Source: DASYPP01 sp036006525 | GTDB taxonomy: Bacteria > Gemmatimonadota > Gemmatimonadetes > Gemmatimonadales > GWC2-71-9 | Assembly: GCA_036006525.1 (NCBI GenBank) | Contig: DASYPP010000057.1 | Coordinates: 45,377 to 109,376 of the forward strand | Direction: 5' to 3' | Length of the DNA stretch: 64,000 bases | Shown here: positions 52,309-61,528 of the stretch, piece by piece | Layout: each line of letters begins with the position of its first letter | How positions within the stretch are numbered: the first letter of the stretch is position 1 | Translations under genes and position numbers: made by a program | The notes under the pieces: model-generated | What the model saw: the letters and a program-made list of their open reading frames with translations, nothing else | Databases searched by the model: none | What the model was told of the DNA's origin: nothing

Positions 52309-53958
52309 TTGCTTCGCTGGATTCGCTCCACCGATCGCACGGCGTGGCTGCTGGCCGGGCTGGCGCTGCTGCTCTACGCTCCCGGATTGATCTGGGGACT
52401 CCCCCACGCCACCAGCGAAGTGACCATTCGCGGCTGGGACGTGGACAGCATCGCGGGCATCGGTCCACTGTCGGAGCTGCACAACCTGCTGCTCCGGGCC
52501 CAGCCGGGCTGGTACTACGCGTACCCGCTGTTCCATTACCTGGTGCTGGGTCTCTTCTACGCCCCCTACATGGCGTATCTCTGGTTCAGCGGTGGGCTCC
52601 ACGCGCCCACGGCGCAGTATCCTTACGGATTTGCCGATCCGGTCCACGCGATCGCCGTGCTGGCCCTGATCGGACGCGCCGTCAGCGTGCTCATGGCGAC
52701 CGGGACGGTGGTGGCGACGTACCTTGCGGCCCGCACCATCTGGGACCGGCGCACCGGGATCATCGCGGCGCTGGCCATGATGCTCTGCGGCCCGCTGGTG
52801 TACTACGCTCACGCCGGAAACCTCGACGTACCGGTGCTGTTCTGGGTATCGCTGTGTGTGCTTGCGGGGGCGCGAATCATCCGCTACGGGCTCACGCTGC
52901 GCCGCGCGATCTGGTTCGGCGTACTGTCCGCGCTGGCCGTGGCCACCAAGGACCAGGCCTATGGCGCCCTGGTGCCGGCGGTGGCGTTCCTCATCGTGAT
53001 GCACTGGAGAGACAGCCGGCAACTCCCGGGATCCGGGGCTCCCTGGCGGGCGCCGCTCGCGATGATCGTTGCCGGCATCGTGGCCTTCGCCTTCGCGAAC
53101 GGCATCGTGTTTCGCCCCGACCGCTTCGTCAATCACGTGAAGTTTCTCCTCAACTTCGAGCAGACCTTCGTCAACGTGGTCAATTTCTCCGGAGTGGTGC
53201 ATCCCCGGACACCGGCGGGTTACCTGCTGGTGCTGCGAGACGTCGCCCTGGCGATTTACCAGTCCATGGGACCGGTCCTGCTGCTTGCCGCCATCGCGGG
53301 AATCTTCGCGTGCTGGCGAGGCAACCGGTTCGTCTGGTTTGTCGTCATCTTGTTCCTCGGGTACCTCGTCCTGGTCATCGGGCCGATCCGCCACATGCAC
53401 TATCGCTGGGCGATGATGCCGATGCTGTTCCTGGTCTTCCCGGCGGCGCGGCTGCTCACCCTGGGCCTCGAATCGGCGGGAGCGCGACGGATGATCGCGG
53501 TGGCCGCGACCGTGGTCGGCCTGGGATGGCTGGGCGCCTGGGCCATCGACATGCGTTACCAGGTCTGGAAGGATGCGCGCTACGCGGCCGGCGACTGGCT
53601 GGCGGAACACGCGAAGCCGGGAGACAAGGTCGGGTTCTTCGGCTCGGTGGGCCAGCTGCCCCAGATTCCGAGGGATGTCCTCCCCGTCAGCATCAGGAGC
53701 GATTCGGCCTCGCGTCAGCTTCGTGAAGGCGCGGTTCGCCTGGTGCTGGTGATTCCCGACTACAGCAGCCAGGGCACCGTCGGACTCGAGCGGAGCCTCT
53801 ATCTTCCGGATTCTACCTACCACCAGCTGCAAAGCGGATCGCTCGGCTTCACCCGGGTCGCGCGGTTCGGAACCGAACCGCTGCCCTTCCTGGGCCGCAA
53901 GCTGACCTACCTGCCGATCGTCAATCCGCCGGTGCAGATCTTCGAGCGAACGCCGTGA
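52309..53958 (+). CDS. GT39/ArnT-like polyprenyl-linked glycosyltransferase inside the array
   Basis: About 549 residues, TTG 52309 with AGAGGAGA upstream. About eleven membrane helices. Acidic residues in the first periplasmic loop (IRGWDVDSIAGIGPLSEL) fit the PMT/ArnT (GT-C) group, as do FADPVHAIAVLALIGRAVSVLMA and the C-terminal soluble domain. Such enzymes move a sugar from a lipid carrier to protein, lipid or glycan outside the cytoplasm. Its place between copies 4 and 5, with 4-bp overlap to copy 5, suggests a common pathway. Donor and acceptor unknown. Confidence 0.8.
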   Translation: MLRWIRSTDRTAWLLAGLALLLYAPGLIWGLPHATSEVTIRGWDVDSIAGIGPLSELHNLLLRAQPGWYYAYPLFHYLVLGLFYAPYMAYLWFSGGLHAPTAQYPYGFADPVHAIAVLALIGRAVSVLMATGTVVATYLAARTIWDRRTGIIAALAMMLCGPLVYYAHAGNLDVPVLFWVSLCVLAGARIIRYGLTLRRAIWFGVLSALAVATKDQAYGALVPAVAFLIVMHWRDSRQLPGSGAPWRAPLAMIVAGIVAFAFANGIVFRPDRFVNHVKFLLNFEQTFVNVVNFSGVVHPRTPAGYLLVLRDVALAIYQSMGPVLLLAAIAGIFACWRGNRFVWFVVILFLGYLVLVIGPIRHMHYRWAMMPMLFLVFPAARLLTLGLESAGARRMIAVAATVVGLGWLGAWAIDMRYQVWKDARYAAGDWLAEHAKPGDKVGFFGSVGQLPQIPRDVLPVSIRSDSASRQLREGAVRLVLVIPDYSSQGTVGLERSLYLPDSTYHQLQSGSLGFTRVARFGTEPLPFLGRKLTYLPIVNPPVQIFERTP

Positions 53959-55712
53959 GAGCGATTCTTCGTCAGGCCCTCTGGTTTGGACTGGGGGCCG
54001 GGCTGCTCGAAGCGGCAGTGCTCTCCGCTCATCATCGTCTGATTCATGGCTTCATTTATCTGAGCCCGCACCTGGTATGGATGGCGCCGGTCGCCAACAT
54101 CGCATGGTTCGGGATTCCCGCCCTCCTGTTGCTCCTGCTCTCGCGCTGGTGGCCCCGGCTCCGGGCGCCAGGGGTGACGATCGGCGTTTTCAGTTTCCTC
54201 GCCGCACTTTCGATGTTGCTGATCCCGTCCCAGCTGCATCGAGTGGCCGCACTGGTCCTGGCATTGGGTATCGGTATCCAGGCGGGGCGGCTGCTGGCGA
54301 AGCGCAGCGAGGGGTTCAATGGCCTGGTGCGGCGAACTGTGCCAATCCTGGCGGCCCTGGTACTGCTGCTGGCGGTCGGCACCATCGGGTGGGGGATATA
54401 CCGGGAGAGGCGGGATGCGAAACGGCTGGGGGCCGCGCGGGCCACAGCACCCAACATCGTGCTCATCGTGCTGGACACGGTGCGAAGGGCCAGTCTCAGC
54501 ATGTACGGATACCAGCGGCCCACGTCGCCGGCGATGGAGCGGTGGGCCGCGCGCGGGGTGCGCTTCGAGCACGCGTTCGCGACCGCCTCGTGGACCCTGC
54601 CGTCCCATGCCGGGATGTTCACCGGCCGGCTCCCTCACGAACTAAGCGCGGGTTGGCTCCGGCCCCTGGACGGCACCTGGCCGACCCTGGCGGAAACCCT
54701 GCGCGACCAGGGATACCTCACCGCCGGATTCGTGGCCAACATTCTCTACTGCAACCGGAGCTTCGGCCTGGGCCGGGGCTTCGTGCACTACGAAGATTAC
54801 CGGATCGCGCCGGGTGAGTTCCTGGTCAACGCCTCGATCGGGCGGGCGCTCTCCGAAAGCCACCTGGTCCGCCAGCTGGTCGGGTACCACGACATCCTGT
54901 CCCGCAAGTCGGGCGAATCCATCAGCCACGCGTTTCTCGAATGGGAGGCCAGGCAGGGCGACCGCCCCTGGTTCGCGTTTCTCAATTATTTCGACGCCCA
55001 CCAGCCTTTCTTCCCACCCGAACCGGACCGCTTCGGCCCGACCCGGGACCGGGCCCTTGCGTTGCTCGAGCTGCGACCGCATATGGGAAAGATCGAGGAC
55101 GCCGAACATCGGCTGACGCCGGGACAGGTGGAAGCGGAACGGAATGCTTACGATGCTGCCCTGGCTTACCTCGACAGCCAGGTCGACCTGGTCCTGACGG
55201 AGCTGGAGCAACGCGGGAAGCTCAAGAACACCATCGTGATCGTGACCTCGGATCACGGCGAGCAGTTCATGGAGCACGGACTGTTCGACCATGGCAACAG
55301 CCTGTATCGGTTCGCCATCGAGGTGCCGCTGTTTCTCCTGGGGCCTGGAGTTCCTCAGGTCTCGGTCAGTGACCCGGTCTCCTTGCGAGACCTTCCTGCC
55401 ACGGTGATGGACCTGATCGGCCGGCAAAGCCGGTTCCCCGGCCGGAGCCTCAGGGCGGTCTGGTCCGGGACAGCGGACAGCACGGTTCCCGTGATGTCGG
55501 AAACCTCGGGCCCCAGTCCCCGGCGGTGGTTCAAGTCGATCGTTGCCTCGAACCGACATGCGATCTGGAGCGCCGACTCGACCGAACTCTACGATTTCGC
55601 GGCCGATCCCGCCGAAATCAGGACCTTGTCTGGACAGCGAGCCGGGGCGGAGGAGCTGGACAGCCTGGCCCGGACTTTTCAACGGGAGACCGGCCAGCCA
55701 CCCCGGCCGTAG
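53955..55712 (+). CDS. Membrane sulfatase-like enzyme 5 (Thr-type)
   Basis: 585 residues, GTGA overlap with the glycosyltransferase. HLVWMAPVANIAWF and LALGIGIQAGRL signatures. Catalytic LDTVRRASLSMYGY, ASWTLPSHAGMFTG, SDHGEQFMEHG (Met where others have Gly) and DHGNSLYRF. C-terminal domain shortened by about 20 residues. Same role class as copies 1-4. Confidence 0.85.
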   Translation: MRAILRQALWFGLGAGLLEAAVLSAHHRLIHGFIYLSPHLVWMAPVANIAWFGIPALLLLLLSRWWPRLRAPGVTIGVFSFLAALSMLLIPSQLHRVAALVLALGIGIQAGRLLAKRSEGFNGLVRRTVPILAALVLLLAVGTIGWGIYRERRDAKRLGAARATAPNIVLIVLDTVRRASLSMYGYQRPTSPAMERWAARGVRFEHAFATASWTLPSHAGMFTGRLPHELSAGWLRPLDGTWPTLAETLRDQGYLTAGFVANILYCNRSFGLGRGFVHYEDYRIAPGEFLVNASIGRALSESHLVRQLVGYHDILSRKSGESISHAFLEWEARQGDRPWFAFLNYFDAHQPFFPPEPDRFGPTRDRALALLELRPHMGKIEDAEHRLTPGQVEAERNAYDAALAYLDSQVDLVLTELEQRGKLKNTIVIVTSDHGEQFMEHGLFDHGNSLYRFAIEVPLFLLGPGVPQVSVSDPVSLRDLPATVMDLIGRQSRFPGRSLRAVWSGTADSTVPVMSETSGPSPRRWFKSIVASNRHAIWSADSTELYDFAADPAEIRTLSGQRAGAEELDSLARTFQRETGQPPRP

Positions 55713-55747
55713 TCGTTGGCCCACGGTCTACAGCAGTGGAAGGCAGC

Positions 55748-57589
55748 ATGACGAGTCCCACGCCGGTACTCACCTCCGCGAACCATCGAGTCGAGCTCAC
55801 CAGCGGCTCGATTTTCAGGCTTGTCGGGTGGCTCGCCTTCGCTGCGGGGTTATCGGAGGGAACCTACCGGCTGATTCAAAAGCTGGTCCTCGGCCGGGTC
55901 ATCCTGATGCCGTTGCACGTGATCTGGATGGCACCGCTGGCGGACCTGCTCTGGCTCATCGCCCCGGCCCTGGTCCTGCTCGGCTGGTATCGACTGGCGC
56001 CGGCCAGAGTCACCTATCCCGGGGTGGCAGGAGCGCTGATTGGTCTCGCGGTGTTCCCCCTCCTGCTGCTCGCCACGTCGATCCACAAGGCCGTGCTGGT
56101 GATCCTGGCCCTGGGTATCGGAGTCCAGGCGTCTCGAATGATCGCCGCAAGGCCAGAGGCCTTCGAACGGCTGGTGCGCCGCAGCGTACTTCCACTTGTC
56201 GTTCTCGCGGTTCTCGCTTGCGGGCTGGTGATAGGCAGCAGCATCTATGGCGAACGGCGGACCCTCGCCCGCCTGCCCCAGCCCCAGCACGGCGGGCCCA
56301 ACGTCCTGATCATCATCTGGGACACGGTGCGAGAGCGCAACGTGAGCCTCTACGGCTACCCGAGGCCCACCACTCCTTTTCTCGAGCGCTTCGCCCAGGG
56401 CGGCGCGCGGTTTGATATGGCGATCGCCACCGCGCCGTGGACGCTCCCCTCGCACGCCAGCATGTTTACCGGCCACCGGCCGACCGAGATGTCGGCCCGG
56501 CTGAACACGCCGCTGGACCGGACTTACCCGGTGATCGCCGAGGTATTCTCCGGCGCCGGGTACGCCACAGGCGGATTCGCCGCAAACATGTCATACTGCG
56601 CCCGGGATCACGGCCTCGGCCGGGGATTCGTCCACTATGAGGATTACCGATTGACGCCCGGCGGAATGATCAACAGCTCGCGGCTGGGCCAGGTGATTCT
56701 CAAGAGTCAGTTCGTTCGTCGAATTACCGGCTTCTACGATCTGCCGGGAAGGAAAAATGCGGTCCAGGTGAATCGAGGACTCCTGCGATGGATCGATCGG
56801 CGGGGGGACCGCCCGTTCTTTGCCTTCCTCAACTATTTCGACGCGCACCAGCCGTACATCGCCCCGCGGGAGTTCCATTCCCGATTTACCTTCGACTCGC
56901 TGGCCTCGTTCCATCCCAGAAACGTGGATGCCAACTTCAACGAGTTGACGGCCGAAGAAATCCACTGGTCAATGGGCGAATATGACGCCGGGATCGCGTA
57001 CCAGGATTCGGCGGTCGCCACACTTATGGCTGAACTGGACCGACGCGGGTTGCTGGACAACACGATCATCGTCATTGCATCCGATCACGGTGAGCATTTT
57101 GGCGAGCACCAGCGTATTTCTCACGGCAACAGTCTCTACCGACAGTTGCTCCAGGTGCCGTTGATCATCCGGTTTCCCGACAAGGTGCCTTCCGGCACCG
57201 TGGTGAAAGTTCCGGCCAGCCTGGCGGATCTGCCCCAAACCTTGTTTCACCTGGCGGGGCTCAAGGACCACTCCGAATTTCCGGGGGCCTCGCTGGAGCG
57301 GCTCTGGGGAAGCGGCGAGTTGGGGTCGGAGCAGGTGATCGTTTCGGAAATGCCTACCCAGCCCACGCTGCGGGGGGCGCATTCCCTGATCGCCAACGGC
57401 TACCACTACATCCGGTGGTTCGAGCGGAAGCCGGAATTGTACCGCCTGGAGGATGATCCTGACGAACTCACCAACCTGGCCGCGAAACCAAACTTGGCAC
57501 CCATCATCGCCCAGTTCGAGGCCACCGAACGAGAGTTATACCCCGACACCCTCACGCAGCAGGTCCGCCCGCCCAGACAAAGGCCCTAA
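55748..57589 (+). CDS. Membrane sulfatase-like enzyme 6 (Thr-type, subgroup II)
   Basis: 613 residues, ATG 55748 with GGAAGG upstream, 35 bp after copy 5. HVIWMAPLADLLWL and LALGIGVQASRM. Catalytic IIWDTVRERNVSLYGY, APWTLPSHASMFTGHRPT, SDHGEHFGEHQ and SHGNSLYRQ. With copy 7 it forms a subgroup: Trp before the metal Asp, GHRPT after the nucleophile, and EHFG. Confidence 0.85.
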   Translation: MTSPTPVLTSANHRVELTSGSIFRLVGWLAFAAGLSEGTYRLIQKLVLGRVILMPLHVIWMAPLADLLWLIAPALVLLGWYRLAPARVTYPGVAGALIGLAVFPLLLLATSIHKAVLVILALGIGVQASRMIAARPEAFERLVRRSVLPLVVLAVLACGLVIGSSIYGERRTLARLPQPQHGGPNVLIIIWDTVRERNVSLYGYPRPTTPFLERFAQGGARFDMAIATAPWTLPSHASMFTGHRPTEMSARLNTPLDRTYPVIAEVFSGAGYATGGFAANMSYCARDHGLGRGFVHYEDYRLTPGGMINSSRLGQVILKSQFVRRITGFYDLPGRKNAVQVNRGLLRWIDRRGDRPFFAFLNYFDAHQPYIAPREFHSRFTFDSLASFHPRNVDANFNELTAEEIHWSMGEYDAGIAYQDSAVATLMAELDRRGLLDNTIIVIASDHGEHFGEHQRISHGNSLYRQLLQVPLIIRFPDKVPSGTVVKVPASLADLPQTLFHLAGLKDHSEFPGASLERLWGSGELGSEQVIVSEMPTQPTLRGAHSLIANGYHYIRWFERKPELYRLEDDPDELTNLAAKPNLAPIIAQFEATERELYPDTLTQQVRPPRQRP

Positions 57590-57683
57590 TCGCCTATCCC
57601 GCCTTGGGTTGGCCCGATTCTCGCCATATCACCCGCTCCTGCTGGACCCCGTTATTCATTAAGTTTCCAAGTTATTGGTATTA

Positions 57684-57705
57684 CTCTACCTAGGCCGCTG
57701 GTAGA
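57684..57705. other. Inverted repeat before array gene 7
   Basis: CTCTACC (57684-57690) pairs with GGTAGAG (57699-57705), loop 8 bases, inside a 181-bp gap between copies 6 and 7 that is lower in GC. Possible operator or weak terminator; suggests copy 7 has its own control. Confidence 0.45.
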
Positions 57706-57770
57706 GAGTACCAGTGGATCCGGGTCGCCTGGCACTCCCTTTTGTCGCAGCTATTACGGAGAACTGCCGC

Positions 57771-59624
57771 ATGACAGCAACACGTGAGACGGTCACCAAC
57801 CGCCTTCCCGGGACGTTGCTACTGGTCCTCTGGTTTGCCCTGGTCTCAGGGTCGATCGAGGCTCTGTGGCGGGTCTTCCAGGTCGCGGTGCAGCACAAGG
57901 TGATCCTCATGCCTGTCCACGTGGTCTGGATGGCTGCGGTGGCTGACATTTTCTGGATTGGCGTTCCGGCACTGCTGCTCCTGCTGCTGCACCTGGTCTG
58001 GCCGCGAATCGTAAGGTCGGGACTCATCGTGGGCGTGATGGCAGTCATGGGGTTCATTCCGGTTCTGCTGCTCATCACCGGGATGCATAAGCTGGTGGCG
58101 CTGTTCCTCGCCCTCGGCCTCGGCTACCAGACCACCCGTCTCATCCTGGGCCACCAGGCGGGCTTCGGCCGGCTGGTTCGGCGGAGCGTGATACCACTGC
58201 TGCTCCTGGTTGCCATCGGGGGCGCCAGCATCGGCGTGGTGCGGACGATCCAGGAGCGCCGGGCCCGCGCCGCACTGGCGGCGGCTGAGCCCGGCAGCCC
58301 CAACGTCCTGCTCATCATCTGGGACACAGTGCGGGGGCAGAGCTTGAGCGCCTATGGTTACGAGCGACCAACCACTCCGTTCCTGGAGTCGCTGGCCCGG
58401 GAAGGCACCCGCTTTGACCGCGCCATCTCGACGGCGCCGTGGACGCTCCCGTCCCACGCCGGGATGTTCACCGGCCATCGGCCCACCGACCTGGTCGTGG
58501 ATATCTACCATCCGATCGTCGACAGCTTCCCCACCCTGGCGGGTGCACTCGCCGCGCGCGGCTATGTCACCGGCGGGTTCGTGGCGAACATGTCTTTCAC
58601 GACCCGGGAACACGGCCTCTCCCGGGACTTCTCCCACTACGACGATTATCCCGTTTCTCCGGGCACCGCGATCTGGAGCTCCCGGCTGGGCAATGTCATC
58701 ATGGAGCAGGAGTTCGTCCGCAAGGCGCTCAACTTCTGGGATGATCTCGATCGCAAGACCGCGGCGGGCGTGAACCGGCAGTTTCTCCGTTGGGTGGATC
58801 ACCGGGGCAACCGGCCCTTCTTTGCCTTCCTCAACTATTACGATTCGCACCGGCCCTACATGTCGGTGGAGCCCTACAAGTCGAGGTTCGTCCGGGATAG
58901 TTCAGGTCGCTTTCACCCCCGGCGATCGCATCTGAATTTCAAGGCGGCCTCGAAGGACGAGATTCGCTGGATGTGGGACAACTACGACGCGACCATCGCC
59001 TACCAGGACGAACAGGTCCGCCAGCTGCTGGAAGAGTTGAAGCGCCGCGGGTTGCTCGACAACACGCTGGTCATCGTGACCGCGGACCATGGTGAGCATT
59101 TTGGCGATCACAACCGGCTGGGACATATGAACTCCCTGTACCGCACCCTCCTCCAGGTGCCGCTCATCATGCGGATGCCGGGGCGGGTGCCGGCGGGGAC
59201 CGTGGTAACCACGCCGGTATCGCTGGCCGATCTGCCGCGCACCATTCTCGATCTCTCCGGCGCGGGCGACACCGCCGGCATTCCGGGGACTTCGATGCGA
59301 CGCTTCTGGAACGGAGCGGCGCCGGACACCAGCGCCCCGCCCGAGCCGGTGTTTTCCGAAGTGGGTACCCGGAAGGGCAGCGGCCCCTACTCGCTGATTG
59401 CCGGGGGGTATCACTACATCGCGTGGCAGGGGCAGACCCGCAAATCCCAGATCTATGACGTCGCGGCGGATCCCTGGGAGCTCAATGACCAGTTCGGCAA
59501 GGCCGCCATGGAACCCCTGATGCCCGGTTTCCAGGAGTTGAGCGTGATCTACATGGGCCGCCACGCCCTGGAGCGCGACAGTACGGCCAAGAACGACGAG
59601 GAGATAGTTGCACCCGGTCAGTAG
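57771..59624 (+). CDS. Membrane sulfatase-like enzyme 7 (Thr-type, subgroup II)
   Basis: 617 residues, ATG 57771, GGAG 10 bases upstream. HVVWMAAVADIFWI and LALGLGYQTTRL are the diverged signatures. Catalytic IIWDTVRGQSLSAYGY, APWTLPSHAGMFTGHRPT, ADHGEHFGDHN, and GHMNSLYRT: the Gly of HGN is Met. 47 bp before cysNC, so probably co-transcribed with it. Confidence 0.85.
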   Translation: MTATRETVTNRLPGTLLLVLWFALVSGSIEALWRVFQVAVQHKVILMPVHVVWMAAVADIFWIGVPALLLLLLHLVWPRIVRSGLIVGVMAVMGFIPVLLLITGMHKLVALFLALGLGYQTTRLILGHQAGFGRLVRRSVIPLLLLVAIGGASIGVVRTIQERRARAALAAAEPGSPNVLLIIWDTVRGQSLSAYGYERPTTPFLESLAREGTRFDRAISTAPWTLPSHAGMFTGHRPTDLVVDIYHPIVDSFPTLAGALAARGYVTGGFVANMSFTTREHGLSRDFSHYDDYPVSPGTAIWSSRLGNVIMEQEFVRKALNFWDDLDRKTAAGVNRQFLRWVDHRGNRPFFAFLNYYDSHRPYMSVEPYKSRFVRDSSGRFHPRRSHLNFKAASKDEIRWMWDNYDATIAYQDEQVRQLLEELKRRGLLDNTLVIVTADHGEHFGDHNRLGHMNSLYRTLLQVPLIMRMPGRVPAGTVVTTPVSLADLPRTILDLSGAGDTAGIPGTSMRRFWNGAAPDTSAPPEPVFSEVGTRKGSGPYSLIAGGYHYIAWQGQTRKSQIYDVAADPWELNDQFGKAAMEPLMPGFQELSVIYMGRHALERDSTAKNDEEIVAPGQ

Positions 59625-59671
59625 CGTTTAGTTTTCCCAGGTCGAAACCCGTTCATTGGAGCAATACCTGA

Positions 59672-61528
59672 ATGTCTTCGTCCACAGTCACCGCAGCGGG
59701 AATGAGCAGCGCCAATCCAGCGACCGACCCCGAGCTGGAACGCCAGCGCATGAACATCGTCATCGGCGGCCATGTCGATCACGGCAAGAGCACGATCATC
59801 GGCCGGCTCATGGCGGATACGAAGTCCCTGCCGGAAGGCAAGCTGGAGGCGGTGAAGGCGCAGTGTGAACGAACTGCCAAGCCGTTTGAATACGCCTTCC
59901 TGCTCGATGCCCTCAAGGACGAGCAGTCCCAGGGCATCACGATCGATTCGGCCCGGGTCTTCTTCAAGACCGCCAAGCGGAACTACATCATCATCGATGC
60001 CCCGGGGCACATCGAGTTCCTGAAAAACATGGTGACCGGCGCCTCCCGGGCCGAGGCGGCCTTGCTGGTGATCGACGCCAAGGAAGGGGTGCAGGAGAAC
60101 TCCCGGCGCCACGGATACATGATGTCCATGCTCGGCATCAAGCAGATCGCCGTGCTGGTGAACAAGATGGACCTGGTGGACTTCGACAAGACGGTGTTTG
60201 ACCAGATCGTCAAGGAGTACACCGCCTTCCTGACCCAGCTCAAGGTGGAACCGGCGGCGTTCATCCCGGTCGGCGGCCGGGACGGCCACAACATCGCGGA
60301 GCGCTCTCCCGCCATGCCCTGGTACAAGGGACACACGGTGCTGCAGATGCTGGACGAGTTCCGCACCGAGGCCCAGCCGACGGAAGCTGCCTTCCGGATG
60401 CCGGTCCAGGACGTGTACAAATTCACCAAGCAGGGCGACGACCGGCGCATCATCTCCGGCACCATCGATACCGGCACCGTGTCGGTGGGCGACGAAGTGG
60501 TGTTCTACCCCTCGGGCAAGAAGAGCCGGGTCAAGACCATCGAGGCGTTCAACCGGCCGGCGCAGAGCAAGGCGGAAGCGGGACAGGCGGCCGGGTTCAC
60601 CCTGGCCGAGCAGATCTACGTCACCCGCGGGGAGCTCGCGAGCCTGGCGACCCAGCCGCGCCCCAAGGTGACCACCCGGCTCAAGGTGAACCTGTTCTGG
60701 CTGGGCAAGAACGCCATGGTGCCCAAGCGGGACTACATGCTGAAGCTGGGGACGGCGCGGGTAGTGATGCGGCTGGAAGAGGTCCACCGGGTCATCGACG
60801 CGTCCGACCTCAAGACCCAGGAATCGAAACAGCGGATCGACCGGCACGACGTGGCCGAGTGCACGATCAAGCTCAATCGGGCCATCGCGTTCGACCTGGC
60901 CACCGAAATCGCGGCCACCAGCCGGTTCGTGGTCATCGACGACTTCGAGATCCGGGGCGGCGGGATCATCCGGGAAGCGCTGGAAGACCGGCAGACCGCG
61001 GTTCGCGACAAGGTGCTGCTCAGAAACTACAAGTGGGAAGCGAGCCTGATCGGTCCGGAGCGCCGGGCCGAGAAGTACAACCAGCGCTCCAACCTGCTGC
61101 TCATCACGGGGGAAGAGGAAGTCGAGCGGAAGAGCCTCGCCAAGGCGCTGGAGTCCCGGCTCTTCGAAGACGGCAAGGTGGTCTACTTCCTCGGCATCGG
61201 CAACGTACTCTACGGGGTAGACGCCGACATCGGACGAAAGGAAGAGAACCGGCAGGAGCACATGCGCCGGCTGGCAGAGGTCGCCAACCTGATGCTGGAC
61301 GCCGGAGTGATCCTGATCGTGTCCGCCTCCGAGCTCAAGCAGGAAGACCTGGAAGTCATCAAGACCACGGTGGATCCGGAACGGATCGACGTGGTGTGGG
61401 TGGGCGAAAAGGTGACGACCGACCTTACCTGCGACCTGCTGCTTACCGAGCCGGAGCAGGACAGCGAACGGGTGGACCGGATCAAGGGCCTGCTGCAGGA
61501 CAAGGGAGTGATCTACCGGCCATGGTAA
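59672..61528 (+). CDS. cysN: Sulfate adenylyltransferase subunit CysN with degenerate APS-kinase domain
   Basis: 618 residues. GTPase domain: GGHVDHGKST (32-41), DAPGHIEF (G3), NKMDLVDF (G4); domains 2 and 3 up to about residue 440. Residues about 465-618 follow a CysC (APS kinase) fold, but the P-loop reads LITGEEEVERKSLAKALE, lacking the GxxGxGKST motif, so it should not bind ATP properly. GTP hydrolysis drives APS formation with CysD. The kinase step is presumably taken over by the CysC domain of the next gene. Confidence 0.92.
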   Translation: MSSSTVTAAGMSSANPATDPELERQRMNIVIGGHVDHGKSTIIGRLMADTKSLPEGKLEAVKAQCERTAKPFEYAFLLDALKDEQSQGITIDSARVFFKTAKRNYIIIDAPGHIEFLKNMVTGASRAEAALLVIDAKEGVQENSRRHGYMMSMLGIKQIAVLVNKMDLVDFDKTVFDQIVKEYTAFLTQLKVEPAAFIPVGGRDGHNIAERSPAMPWYKGHTVLQMLDEFRTEAQPTEAAFRMPVQDVYKFTKQGDDRRIISGTIDTGTVSVGDEVVFYPSGKKSRVKTIEAFNRPAQSKAEAGQAAGFTLAEQIYVTRGELASLATQPRPKVTTRLKVNLFWLGKNAMVPKRDYMLKLGTARVVMRLEEVHRVIDASDLKTQESKQRIDRHDVAECTIKLNRAIAFDLATEIAATSRFVVIDDFEIRGGGIIREALEDRQTAVRDKVLLRNYKWEASLIGPERRAEKYNQRSNLLLITGEEEVERKSLAKALESRLFEDGKVVYFLGIGNVLYGVDADIGRKEENRQEHMRRLAEVANLMLDAGVILIVSASELKQEDLEVIKTTVDPERIDVVWVGEKVTTDLTCDLLLTEPEQDSERVDRIKGLLQDKGVIYRPW

